Shown: piece by piece, positions 36,441 to 46,373 of the stretch
Numbering within the stretch: position 1 is the first letter of the stretch
Layout: each line of letters begins with the position of its first letter
Assembly (NCBI GenBank): GCA_032622095.1
Contig: CP136064.1
Location: 216,024,205 to 216,088,204 of the forward strand
Direction: 5' to 3'
DNA from: Siphonodentalium dalli
Taxonomy: Eukaryota > Mollusca > Scaphopoda > Gadilida > Siphonodentaliidae
Length of the DNA stretch: 64,000 bases
The notes under the pieces: model-generated
What the model saw: only the letters and a program-made list of their open reading frames with translations
Told to the model about the DNA's origin: nothing
The model's database searches: none
Position numbers and translations under genes: made by a program

Positions 36441-36825
36441 TTGTCAAGTTAAATCTTTAATCATAATGCCCTTGACAACTTTCAGTGAATAAATGCATGT
36501 TGTATTCAAATGGTAAGATAAGCATTTGTATATGGAGTATCTGAATATAATTATGCAAATGAGATCAGTATAATTATGCAAATGAGATCAGAGTTGAGTA
36601 GGATGCGTACAATTTGAGTACTTAGCTCATAAATATTTCAGCCTCTATAAAACACAATAAACTGCTATGGCAGTGTTCAGATGGTTATGTTTTTATTGAT
36701 TGTTCCGTAGTTTTCTGAAGTATTTGAACTGTAACCGAAGACAAATCAAAGACTATGGAATGACATTCGATTTGGGTGAGGGTAAAACTAATGTTTTGTT
36801 ATGATCTGTAATTAATTCATTAATT

Positions 36826-37040
36826 GCTAAATACCCATGGGTGACTAGTTCCCTTGGGAAATGTTCAGATAACAAGTTGAAATAATGGCCACCATTTCTT
36901 GAAATTATGATCTCTGTATTTCCTGCCAATGAATAGGAATTCTGCATTTGCATTATATCTGCATCTATCTGTCGTCTGCTTACCGGTACATACAGGCCAT
37001 TTGTTGAACTTATTATCTGAACATTTCCTATCAATAAATA
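36826..37040. repeat. Dispersed repeat, ATGTTCAGATAA / TTATCTGAACATTTCC type
   Basis: Inverted ends TGGGAAATGTTCAGATAA and TTATTATCTGAACATTTCC; related to 6336-6560 and 19605-19800. Part of a long minus-strand open frame that is not a gene. Confidence 0.5.
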
Positions 37041-37124
37041 GGAATCCTTCTGCACTTGGGAGAATGGGAGAATACATTTAGTGCAAAAAGGGTAGACCAA
37101 ATACATTTTCTTCTTCATAGTATA

Positions 37125-37336
37125 CAGTAATGCCCTAAATAATCGACTCCTTAACCACAGAAGAATTATGGGTAATTTTTCAGGATTTATTCGGAAATAT
37201 GGCTTGTTTCCATTCATTGGAAAGCTCTCACTGAGAGCTTTCCGATGAATGGCAACAAGCCATATTTCTGACCAAATCCTGAAAAATTACCCATAATTCT
37301 GCTGTGGTTAAGGAGTCGATTGTTCAAGGCATTACA
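37125..37336. mobile_element. CAGTAATGC palindromic MITE, full copy
   Basis: Left CAGTAATGCCCTAAATAAT preceded by TA; right end GGCATTACA, mutated at the tip. Arms pair across GGAAAGCTCTCACTGAGAGC. Lies about 200 bases beyond the serpin stop. Confidence 0.8.
37186..37191 (-). promoter_or_regulatory. Candidate serpin polyadenylation signal inside a MITE
   Basis: AATAAA on the minus strand, 342 bases past the serpin stop. Other copies of this MITE read GGATTTAGTCGG here; this one reads GGATTTATTCGG, and that change creates the hexamer. Usage is unproven. Confidence 0.25.
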
Positions 37337-37533
37337 ATACATTCATATTTCCCGCATTATTCCACCCTGAAATCATTCAGCGTTATGTTGCATCGACAAT
37401 CTTGGGAACTTTAAAATGAATGAAGCAAATATATATCACCAAAATAATGTATACATGTTGTCTGTCACTGGCAAAGACCTATCTTGGACAATAGGCATTC
37501 AGAAGCATTATATTGTCAGTATATGGCAATCAA

Positions 37534-38670
37534 TCATTCTGGTTTAAAGTATCTTCCCATGAAGAGAATGCCACCAGATTTCTTTTCTCTTATGATATAG
37601 AGGAATGGGTGGTCCGCCTTGAATTCATTGAGCATCGGCATACACCTCATTTGCATAATCACAGCAGTGGCTGCCGCTGCTTCAGTCCCTTCCTCGTTGA
37701 CCTCAATAAAAGCCTTGTGGACCACAGCTGACACAAACAGTGACTTTGATGACTCAATCCCAGAGAAATCTGATCTGTCGGCATCAAAAGCTGTTGGCAT
37801 TCCTAAAGCACTCAGTGGCTTCTTCAATTCAGAAGCGAACTCAAGCTTGAATTTCGGGAATGACACAACAGTTTTCATGTTGTGCATTTTTGAAAACAAA
37901 CTTTGAAGATTAACGCTAGACAGTTTATCTTCCATAGCTAACAACCCTTCATTTTCATATGGCAACAGAGCAATCATGCTCAACTGATCTCCGACATATG
38001 GCATTTCAAGCAGATGACATTGAAGCTCCTCACTATTGCCGAAGTCAAACTTTTCGGACTGATGCATCATATCAACATCAACAGTTTGGCCGCCAATCAT
38101 CCTAAACTTCTCCTTCCGTGTAGCGTTATTCTTGAATTTGAACTTCCAGTCTCCTTTAAAGTAAATGGCGTTCACTAAAATCAGCCTGGTTAATCCATTT
38201 ATCAATGATTCACTCAAAAGGTCCTTTATTTTGCCATTAGTTTTACCTTCGACCCAATCATTTATGTTCTTACAAACGCTTGCCGCATCTGCAAAATCCG
38301 ATACCTCAGTCTCACTGCTGTACTGCTTTTGGCAAATGCCCTTGAACTCTTCCAGTAGTGGAAAGTTTTCCTTTACAAGCATCTTGTTAGCAGTTTTAAG
38401 TGCCACACCTGCCCCACAAAGAGATGCCATACTCTGCAAATAAGACTCGAATGAGTCATGAAGTGACTTCAGTTCCTTGAAGAATAGAACTTCTGCCATT
38501 TCTGACTCGGTTTCTGTTCTGGCCCCAGCGTAGGTCATGCTTAGTGCTGTATATATGCTGAATGGTGACACGAAGACATTATCACCACTGTTGTCCAATC
38601 GCAACTTATTGTAGATGTTCACTGAGAACTTATTCAGGGAGGCAGCTAACTGCGTTTCTTCGGATGCCAT
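37534..38670 (-). CDS. Intracellular (clade B-like) inhibitory serpin, 378 aa
   Basis: Serine-protease suicide inhibitor. The frame is open from 38757, but the Met at 38670 (MASEETQLAASLNKFSVNIY) matches the usual serpin start, and a CTTTCAG acceptor-like site lies upstream, so the 5' UTR is probably spliced. No signal peptide, hence probably cytosolic or non-classically secreted. Family marks: NDNVFVSPFSI-like NVFVSPFSIYTALSM, VNAIYFKGDW in breach/shutter regions, hinge EEGTEAAAATA, and the C-terminal FKADHPFLYIIREKKSGGIL signature. Aligned to SERPINB1 spacing, the scissile P1 residue is Arg342 with P1' Cys, predicting trypsin-like targets. The alanine-rich hinge predicts an inhibitory serpin. 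The coding region has no introns, unlike vertebrate clade B genes. Confidence 0.93.
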   Translation of the reverse strand: MASEETQLAASLNKFSVNIYNKLRLDNSGDNVFVSPFSIYTALSMTYAGARTETESEMAEVLFFKELKSLHDSFESYLQSMASLCGAGVALKTANKMLVKENFPLLEEFKGICQKQYSSETEVSDFADAASVCKNINDWVEGKTNGKIKDLLSESLINGLTRLILVNAIYFKGDWKFKFKNNATRKEKFRMIGGQTVDVDMMHQSEKFDFGNSEELQCHLLEMPYVGDQLSMIALLPYENEGLLAMEDKLSSVNLQSLFSKMHNMKTVVSFPKFKLEFASELKKPLSALGMPTAFDADRSDFSGIESSKSLFVSAVVHKAFIEVNEEGTEAAAATAVIMQMRCMPMLNEFKADHPFLYIIREKKSGGILFMGRYFKPE

Positions 38671-38757
38671 CTTCCTTACAGCTTTTGAAATTTTCCTGAA
38701 AGATAGAACATTTGATGCTTTAATATATAATACATGCACATGCCTATTTATAAACAT

Positions 38758-39250
38758 TTTTTTTATTTAAACAGTCAGAAGCTGAGCAATTTGCCAATTT
38801 TACTACTGGTCAGATGTTCAAGGAAAATGTGTTTTGGTGAAATTTCAAATCCTAAATAAATTCAGCCCGAGTTGTCTTATGGATTCAAAGCTACTTAAGT
38901 GATATGAAAATGATGTGTCATCTGCTTATTGGTGATGAATGACATGATTCACATACACCCCCTAGTCTTGTGTGTAGTGATGTTAAGATGGGGTGAATTT
39001 ATGACTAACTTCAGTCTCATATGCATAAACACTGCTCATATCTATATATAGTTGTTATTTATTATTCACAACTGTATCTGTGAAGTTAAGTTTACAAATT
39101 CCTTCTATAACTTGGAGGTTTGACCGTTTGGGTACACTTATGATAATGCGATGAAATTGATTGGCTATAGGAGGTGGGGCTAAAGAATGTGTTCTGGTCA
39201 TGACTGGTCAGCCCACTTCAAATATATGAAATTATGAATGTATTATAAAA
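38758..39250. other. Intergenic, upstream of the serpin; no gene seen
   Basis: AT-rich. Probably contains the serpin promoter and a first non-coding exon, which I cannot place. Confidence 0.35.
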
Positions 39251-39252
39251 TA

Positions 39253-39582
39253 GGGACCAGCCTAGAGGTTTCAAATCGGGAGTAGTCGCTTCTCCCTGTT
39301 TTGGTCATTAAGGAGAAGTGGACTGTTATCAGGGAGAAGTAACAATGGCTGAAGTTGAATTTACACCCCAACATTACCCTTCTATGATCCAATAAGTGTT
39401 CTGCAACTCAAGAGTCCAATTATAAAACAATTATAGTGAGTAAGAACCCCATTATAATCAGTAAATATACTTTAAATATACTGTATTGACAAATGCATAC
39501 TGGTATTTGAGAGAGAAGTCACTTCTCCCTGGGAGAAGTGGGACATTTTATGAAGAAGTTGTCGCCCTTAAGGTTCGTCCCT
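39253..39582. repeat. Repeat with GGGACCAGCCT end, second copy
   Basis: Shares long stretches with 26925-27187 (GGAGAAGTGGACTGT, CTTCTATGATCCAATAAGT). The right end GTTCGTCCCT is diverged. Confidence 0.55.
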
Positions 39583-39623
39583 GATTATAATTATCGGTGG
39601 TAAAAATAAATAGAATGATAATC

Positions 39624-39719
39624 TCGATGAATGGCAACAAGCCATATTTCCGACTAAATCCTGAAAAGTTACCCATAATTCTGCTGTGGTTAAGGAGTTG
39701 ATTATTTAGGGCATTACTG
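39624..39719. mobile_element. CAGTAATGC MITE, right half only
   Basis: Starts at GATGAATGGCAACAAGCC and ends GGGCATTACTG then TA. Confidence 0.75.
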
Positions 39720-39725
39720 TATGTG

Positions 39726-39895
39726 CAAGTCTGCAAATAGTTTGTCTGTCATTTGCAGAATGAGGTCCCAGTGGGTGAATTTAGTCACGCTATCCCACAC
39801 GGTTGGTTAGCGTCACCAAATTCACCCTCTGGGAACCTCATTCTGCTTAGGCCTCAACTGCTATGGGAGACCTAGGATCAGTTTGAAGTTCCCCA
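39726..39895. mobile_element. GAATGAGGTCC MITE, left half only
   Basis: TTTGTCTGTCATTTGCAG through the first hairpin and GCCTCAACTGCTATGGGAG; breaks off at TTCCCCATTATGG. Confidence 0.7.
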
Positions 39896-39953
39896 TTATG
39901 GGGATCTGTATCTGTAGTTGTTACGTCCTAGTGACCAAAGCTGGCTTTTACAG

Positions 39954-40327
39954 GACAGTGTGTGTGTGTGATAAAGGCATTGAACACTATCTTCACCATT
40001 TCAACTATAGATAATATCATTATCTTATGTATATAAAACAAAAGCGTTGTCATTTACTCCAATATTTGAAGTTACTATAAATGGATAATTCACATAAGTG
40101 AGCCTGTACTGTAAATAGTGTGTCTGTCATTTGCAGAATTCTGGATGCAAATGACAGACACACTATTTACAGTACAGGCTCACTTATGTGAATTATCCAT
40201 TTATAGTAACTTCAAATATTGGAGTAAATGACAACGCTTTTGTTTTATATACATAAGATAATGATATTATCTATAGTTGAAATGGTGAAGATAGTGTTCA
40301 AGGCCTTTATCACACACACACACTGTC
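39954..40327. repeat. Near-perfect foldback, two arms of about 180 bp
   Basis: From GACAGTGTGTGTG to CACACACTGTC; arms pair almost base for base and meet at CATTTGCAGAATTCTGGATGCAAATG-like centre around 40141. The centre is the tip of the GAATGAGGTCC MITE (TGTCTGTCATTTGCAGAAT), so the sequence flanking one MITE end has been copied in inverted orientation. Confidence 0.85.
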
Positions 40328-40555
40328 ATTGGTTTAGCTGTCCACTTATCTGTTTGGCGTTATACAATTTGTTTTGAGAACCCCACAGCCCGAATCATTA
40401 TGATACGAGATAAAAAGTAGGTCATCCATTGTTTTGACATACTTTCTCACTTGTTTCTGCTTGAGTAGACCTTTACTCAATTAAACTATTGTTATATCAG
40501 TGACTTTCATTGAATCATCAATGTTGAAACCGAATCATCTGATCAATATATAAAT

Positions 40556-40698
40556 ATAATGCTCTAAGTAATCGACTTCTTAACCACAGCAGGGAGAGCT
40601 TTCCGATGAATGGCAACAAGCCATATTTCCAACTAAATCCTGAAAAGTTACCCATAATTATGCTGTGGTTAAGAAGTCGATTACTTAGAGCATTACTG
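40556..40698. mobile_element. CAGTAATGC MITE in duplication copy 1
   Basis: Left tip TAATGCTCTAAGTAATCG (CAG lost); left arm shortened after CTTAACCACAGC; right end GCATTACTG then TA. Confidence 0.75.
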
Positions 40699-40907
40699 TA
40701 TTGCTACAATGCCGAGTCATTTCATGTGTTACCCGGATATAGTGTGGCGAATCTGGTGATCTATTGTTATATACTATCATCCATATATGATATTAACCAG
40801 GTTATGTGTGAAGATTACCTGAGTAACAACTTCCTTTTATAACAGATATTTTGAGGAACACAAAGTCATGTGATGCTGTCAAATAATTTATATGCTTTCA
40901 TTATGGG

Positions 40908-41112
40908 AGCTGTGCTAGTGCAGCATTAAAGATACTATGCCAGTGAAATCTCTTATATATGCGAGTCTCCCATATAGGCAGCCTCACATATATAAGAGAA
41001 TGCACTGGCTTACACGGTCAAGGTAAATATTGTTAGGCCAATGTATTCTCATATATGCATTGGCATATGGTTTTCTCAAAATTTCAGGAAGCTCCAGTCA
41101 TGGAAGGGTTAA
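40908..41112 (-). mobile_element. Family A MITE in duplication copy 1, reverse orientation
   Basis: Starts GGGAGCTGTGCTAGTGCAGC and ends CCAGTCATGGAAGGG-TTAA. The hairpin next to the TTAA end is collapsed to CATTCTCATATATGCATTGG. Confidence 0.75.
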
Positions 41113-41644
41113 GGTAAACTAAGTCCTGTGATGCTGTCATAAAACTGATATGCTGGTGGGGGCTAAAATTTATAGGAAGCATGCTGGTCATGACTGGTCA
41201 GCCCACTTCATATATATGAATCTATTAGATTCCGGGCAGTTATATAAAGAGAATGAGTATCACTTTCTAGCTATAACTAGTGTTAACCAAATAGACCATG
41301 CCGCTACTTATGTGAATTTATGTTTAGGAAGTAGTTCCTCAATGACATGCACTCAAAGAACACGAATCACCATCCTTATTTGAGTTGCCATGATGGGATG
41401 CACTCCAAAACATTAACCCTAAAATTACTGAATGGATTCTTACATTCAGCTACAACAGTAAACATTGGAATGGACTGTTCTCTATTTGAAGGGACGTTCT
41501 GCTACTATATACAGACAACATGCAGATAAATTATATAATGTTATTTTCAGCTTAATATAATGGATAATTCCACAGTCAGTCTCAACCCTTATGAAGCAGG
41601 CATAGAGGTTGCTAGGAAACAGTTGTCTGCTGAAGTACATTAAA

Positions 41645-42131
41645 TTAAAGGTACTCAATCCGTAAAGAGGGTCCCCATCTCAACAGATTCCAACAACAAC
41701 AATCCGATCAGAGGGTCCTATATTACTATTTCTTTGGCTTTGGGGGTAAAAAATATTTGATTCGAGTCGAGGAACCCATCAAACAAAGCTCAGAGTTATT
41801 AGATATTGATTTTTGAAATTTGTTAATTGCTCGAGATGAGTACTAATAACTGCCGTCAATTTGGTAACCTGCTCGAGATTTTACGCCAAAACTCTATTCA
41901 AACAGACAAGGATGGATAACTCTATAATCAAGTGGTAATAATAACGAAATTTTGACTGTCTTCTGGGCCAGAAAGAATTCCCGATAATGAAAAATAATAG
42001 ATTTCTAAAATCGATATCTAACAAATCTGAGCTTTGATGGGTGACTTCCTCGACTCGAATCAAATATTTTTGACCCCCGAAGCCATTGAAATAGTAATTG
42101 AGAGGAGTTTTATCAGATTGAGTACCTTTAA
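41645..42131. mobile_element. TTAA-flanked foldback, AGGTACTCAATC ends (copy 1)
   Basis: TTAA on both ends, then AGGTACTCAATC and GATTGAGTACCT. Long imperfect inner arms pair, e.g. ATTTGATTCGAGTCGAGGAA with its complement. The minus-strand open frame inside is an arm shadow. Confidence 0.7.
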
Positions 42132-43204
42132 TTATACAGCCTGTGCTTATGCTAGTTTACACATACAAGAACATACCCTGTTCTTGTCTTTAAATGTGAA
42201 AAAATAACGAGTGTCACCCAAAATGAAAGACATGGTTATGGTGTGCACAAATATATACTGACAGTCTGACAGTAACGCGGAGAGATTTGAGTCTGATTTT
42301 AAATAGAACTGCAGGGACCCCCACCCCAAAGCCATTTCTGCCCTTCTAGCTGATCTGCTGATGTGATGTTACCAACGACTCTCCTTATGAGATATATTCT
42401 ATAGCTGGGTATATCACTGGGTAGTGATCACTTGGGGTGGGACGGGCATCCAATGAATTCCCCAAGTCCCAGTGATGCAGTCATGACATGTCTATGTGAG
42501 AAATGCTCAATAATAAGCAATGTACCTACTGCTCAACTTCATGCACCCTGTGACATACTGATTGAATTAACACCCATGCTAGTATATATAGTCAATTACC
42601 ATCAGACCATCTACACATCAGATCAATGTAAACATGAACTTAATGAGGTGCATAATGATAACCACCCAATAACTACTGAGACCCACCCTTACCAGTATTA
42701 CTTTAACACGTTAAATTAACAGAAACGATGAGTAGACGGGTTATCTTACCTGGAATACCTGTTAATTATAGTCCGTCTGAAGCCCTGGTGATGATGTTTC
42801 AAATGTTTCCGATCTAACCAGTTTGTTACCACGTATTATTTACAAGAGTGGGCGGTGTCGACTGTAAGTGCCGGTTATCTCGACTCGAGGGGAATAATAA
42901 ATTATGCGCGATACAATGCAGGTCTACGTCCATAAACTTCTCAATGTTTACTTATCGACTAAACCGCCGTGCGGGCAACAACCAGTTGATATATTATATA
43001 GGCCGCCTTTGTCAAATTGGTTGTTTCTCAATCTCCAACAGGGCCCACTCACAAGAGTTCTTCCCAATGCACTGAATGCAGTTCGTGTGTGTACTCCTTA
43101 TTAATTAATGTCACTTGTGTCTTGACCGCCATAACTATTGTTATATCAGTGACTTTCATTGAATCATCAATGTTGAAACCGAATCATCTGATCAATATAT
43201 AAAT

Positions 43205-43347
43205 ATAATGCTCTAAGTAATCGACTTCTTAACCACAGCAGGGAGAGCTTTCCGATGAATGGCAACAAGCCATATTTCCAACTAAATCCTGAAAAGTTAC
43301 CCATAATTATGCTGTGGTTAAGAAGTCGATTACTTAGAGCATTACTG
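43205..43347. mobile_element. CAGTAATGC MITE in duplication copy 2
   Basis: Exact repeat of the copy at 40556-40698. Confidence 0.75.
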
Positions 43348-43556
43348 TATTGCTACAATGCCGAGTCATTTCATGTGTTACCCGGATATAGTGTGGCGAA
43401 TCTGGTGATCTATTGTTATATACTATCATCCATATATGATATTAACCAGGTTATGTGTGAAGATTACCTGAGTAACAACTTCCTTTTATAACAGATATTT
43501 TGAGGAACACAAAGTCATGTGATGCTGTCAAATAATTTATATGCTTTCATTATGGG

Positions 43557-43761
43557 AGCTGTGCTAGTGCAGCATTAAAGATACTATGCCAGTGAAATCT
43601 CTTATATATGCGAGTCTCCCATATAGGCAGCCTCACATATATAAGAGAATGCACTGGCTTACACGGTCAAGGTAAATATTGTTAGGCCAATGTATTCTCA
43701 TATATGCATTGGCATATGGTTTTCTCAAAATTTCAGGAAGCTCCAGTCATGGAAGGGTTAA
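43557..43761 (-). mobile_element. Family A MITE in duplication copy 2
   Basis: Exact repeat of 40908-41112. Confidence 0.75.
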
Positions 43762-44293
43762 GGTAAACTAAGTCCTGTGATGCTGTCATAAAACTGATAT
43801 GCTGGTGGGGGCTAAAATTTATAGGAAGCATGCTGGTCATGACTGGTCAGCCCACTTCATATATATGAATCTATTAGATTCCGGGCAGTTATATAAAGAG
43901 AATGAGTATCACTTTCTAGCTATAACTAGTGTTAACCAAATAGACCATGCCGCTACTTATGTGAATTTATGTTTAGGAAGTAGTTCCTCAATGACATGCA
44001 CTCAAAGAACACGAATCACCATCCTTATTTGAGTTGCCATGATGGGATGCACTCCAAAACATTAACCCTAAAATTACTGAATGGATTCTTACATTCAGCT
44101 ACAACAGTAAACATTGGAATGGACTGTTCTCTATTTGAAGGGACGTTCTGCTACTATATACAGACAACATGCAGATAAATTATATAATGTTATTTTCAGC
44201 TTAATATAATGGATAATTCCACAGTCAGTCTCAACCCTTATGAAGCAGGCATAGAGGTTGCTAGGAAACAGTTGTCTGCTGAAGTACATTAAA

Positions 44294-44780
44294 TTAAAGG
44301 TACTCAATCCGTAAAGAGGGTCCCCATCTCAACAGATTCCAACAACAACAATCCGATCAGAGGGTCCTATATTACTATTTCTTTGGCTTTGGGGGTAAAA
44401 AATATTTGATTCGAGTCGAGGAACCCATCAAACAAAGCTCAGAGTTATTAGATATTGATTTTTGAAATTTGTTAATTGCTCGAGATGAGTACTAATAACT
44501 GCCGTCAATTTGGTAACCTGCTCGAGATTTTACGCCAAAACTCTATTCAAACAGACAAGGATGGATAACTCTATAATCAAGTGGTAATAATAACGAAATT
44601 TTGACTGTCTTCTGGGCCAGAAAGAATTCCCGATAATGAAAAATAATAGATTTCTAAAATCGATATCTAACAAATCTGAGCTTTGATGGGTGACTTCCTC
44701 GACTCGAATCAAATATTTTTGACCCCCGAAGCCATTGAAATAGTAATTGAGAGGAGTTTTATCAGATTGAGTACCTTTAA
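44294..44780. mobile_element. TTAA-flanked foldback, AGGTACTCAATC ends (copy 2)
   Basis: Exact repeat of 41645-42131 in the second duplication unit. Confidence 0.7.
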
Positions 44781-45781
44781 TTATACAGCCTGTGCTTATG
44801 CTAGTTTACACATACAAGAACATACCCTGTTCTTGTCTTTAAATGTGAAAAAATAACGAGTGTCACCCAAAATGAAAGACATGGTTATGGTGTGCACAAA
44901 TATATACTGACAGTCTGACAGTAACGCGGAGAGATTTGAGTCTGATTTTAAATAGAACTGCAGGGACCCCCACCCCAAAGCCATTTCTGCCCTTCTAGCT
45001 GATCTGCTGATGTGATGTTACCAACGACTCTCCTTATGAGATATATTCTATAGCTGGGTATATCACTGGGTAGTGATCACTTGGGGTGGGACGGGCATCC
45101 AATGAATTCCCCAAGTCCCAGTGATGCAGTCATGACATGTCTATGTGAGAAATGCTCAATAATAAGCAATGTACCTACTGCTCAACTTCATGCACCCTGT
45201 GACATACTGATTGAATTAACACCCATGCTAGTATATATAGTCAATTACCATCAGACCATCTACACATCAGATCAATGTAAACATGAACTTAATGAGGTGC
45301 ATAATGATAACCACCCAATAACTACTGAGACCCACCCTTACCAGTATTACTTTAACACGTTAAATTAACAGAAACGATGAGTAGACGGGTTATCTTACCT
45401 GGAATACCTGTTAATTATAGTCCGTCTGAAGCCCTGGTGATGATGTTTCAAATGTTTCCGATCTAACCAGTTTGTTACCACGTATTATTTACAAGAGTGG
45501 GCGGTGTCGACTGTAAGTGCCGGTTATCTCGACTCGAGGGGAATAATAAATTATGCGCGATACAATGCAGGTCTACGTCCATAAACTTCTCAATGTTTAC
45601 TTATCGACTAAACCGCCGTGCGGGCAACAACCAGTTGATATATTATATAGGCCGCCTTTGTCAAATTGGTTGTTTCTCAATCTCCAACAGGGCCCACTCA
45701 CAAGAGTTCTTCCCAATGCACTGAATGCAGTTCGTGTGTGTACTCCTTATTAATTAATGTCACTTGTGTCTTGACCGCCAT

Positions 45782-46373
45782 TGTGAGATGAGCACGGCCC
45801 GTGGGTAAAATAAAAATCCTAATAAAACCTAACTTACTCATTACATTTTATGTAGCTCCTAGCTATAACACAGCCATCACCGAGGAGTTAAACTGTTACA
45901 ATTTACAAGGTGGTATATTGTTTGTCTCGGTTGCACGATTTATCGCGCCCAGCCAGGCCCAGCAGGTGATAATTGTAAATTGGTTTGACATGTTGCGACA
46001 TTTGACCCCCACCTTTGGCATTCGGACTGAACGAGGAAAGTTCAGTCCTACTTAGTGATCGATTAGCGCTGTGCAAGGTCGTGTTGAGAATTTCGCGAAT
46101 TTATGTACACACACCGGGCCGCCAATTACTACAAATTCCAGAGGGTGTTAACAGTGGACGTAACTCAAATATGCACTATGTACCGGAACTACTCATGCGG
46201 TCGTTCAGAAAATTTAATTGGTTTAGATCGGCGTTGACTAAACCATTCGGGAAATCCGTGTGAGTCACCAGTCAGTGGTTTTGACAGCGAAAAAAGACGA
46301 CATTATATTGACGGGATAATTAGGTTACACATCATCAAAAGAATTGTGGATATTTTAACAATAACGTGGCGTT
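45782..46373. promoter_or_regulatory. Probable LIM kinase 5' flank / 5' UTR
   Basis: 592 bases between the end of the tandem duplication and the LIM kinase ATG. Fewer repeats than neighbours; no TATA box recognised. Promoter role is inferred from position only. Confidence 0.35.

Larger units (their letters stand above)
40484..43132. repeat. 2,649-bp tandem duplication, copy 1
   Basis: Begins AACTATTGTTATATCAG and ends CTTGACCGCCAT. Every stretch I compared, and every translated open frame, is identical to the second copy at a constant offset of 2,649. It contains a CAGTAATGC MITE, a family A MITE and a TTAA-flanked foldback, plus about 600 bp without recognised features (42150-42720) and a 29-codon ATG frame at 42728. 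Confidence 0.95.
43133..45781. repeat. 2,649-bp tandem duplication, copy 2
   Basis: Head-to-tail repeat of 40484-43132; ends 592 bases before the LIM kinase ATG. The absence of any difference implies either a very recent event or an assembly/cloning artefact. Confidence 0.95.

Noticed and set aside
36753-37217. 154-codon open frame on the minus strand
   Set aside because: It is made of a CAGTAATGC MITE arm and another inverted repeat; similar peptides ([15 protein letters not shown]) recur wherever that MITE occurs.
42432-42719. 95-codon frame, repeated at 45081-45368
   Set aside because: No recognisable motif and no splice or start support; its two copies only reflect the tandem duplication.
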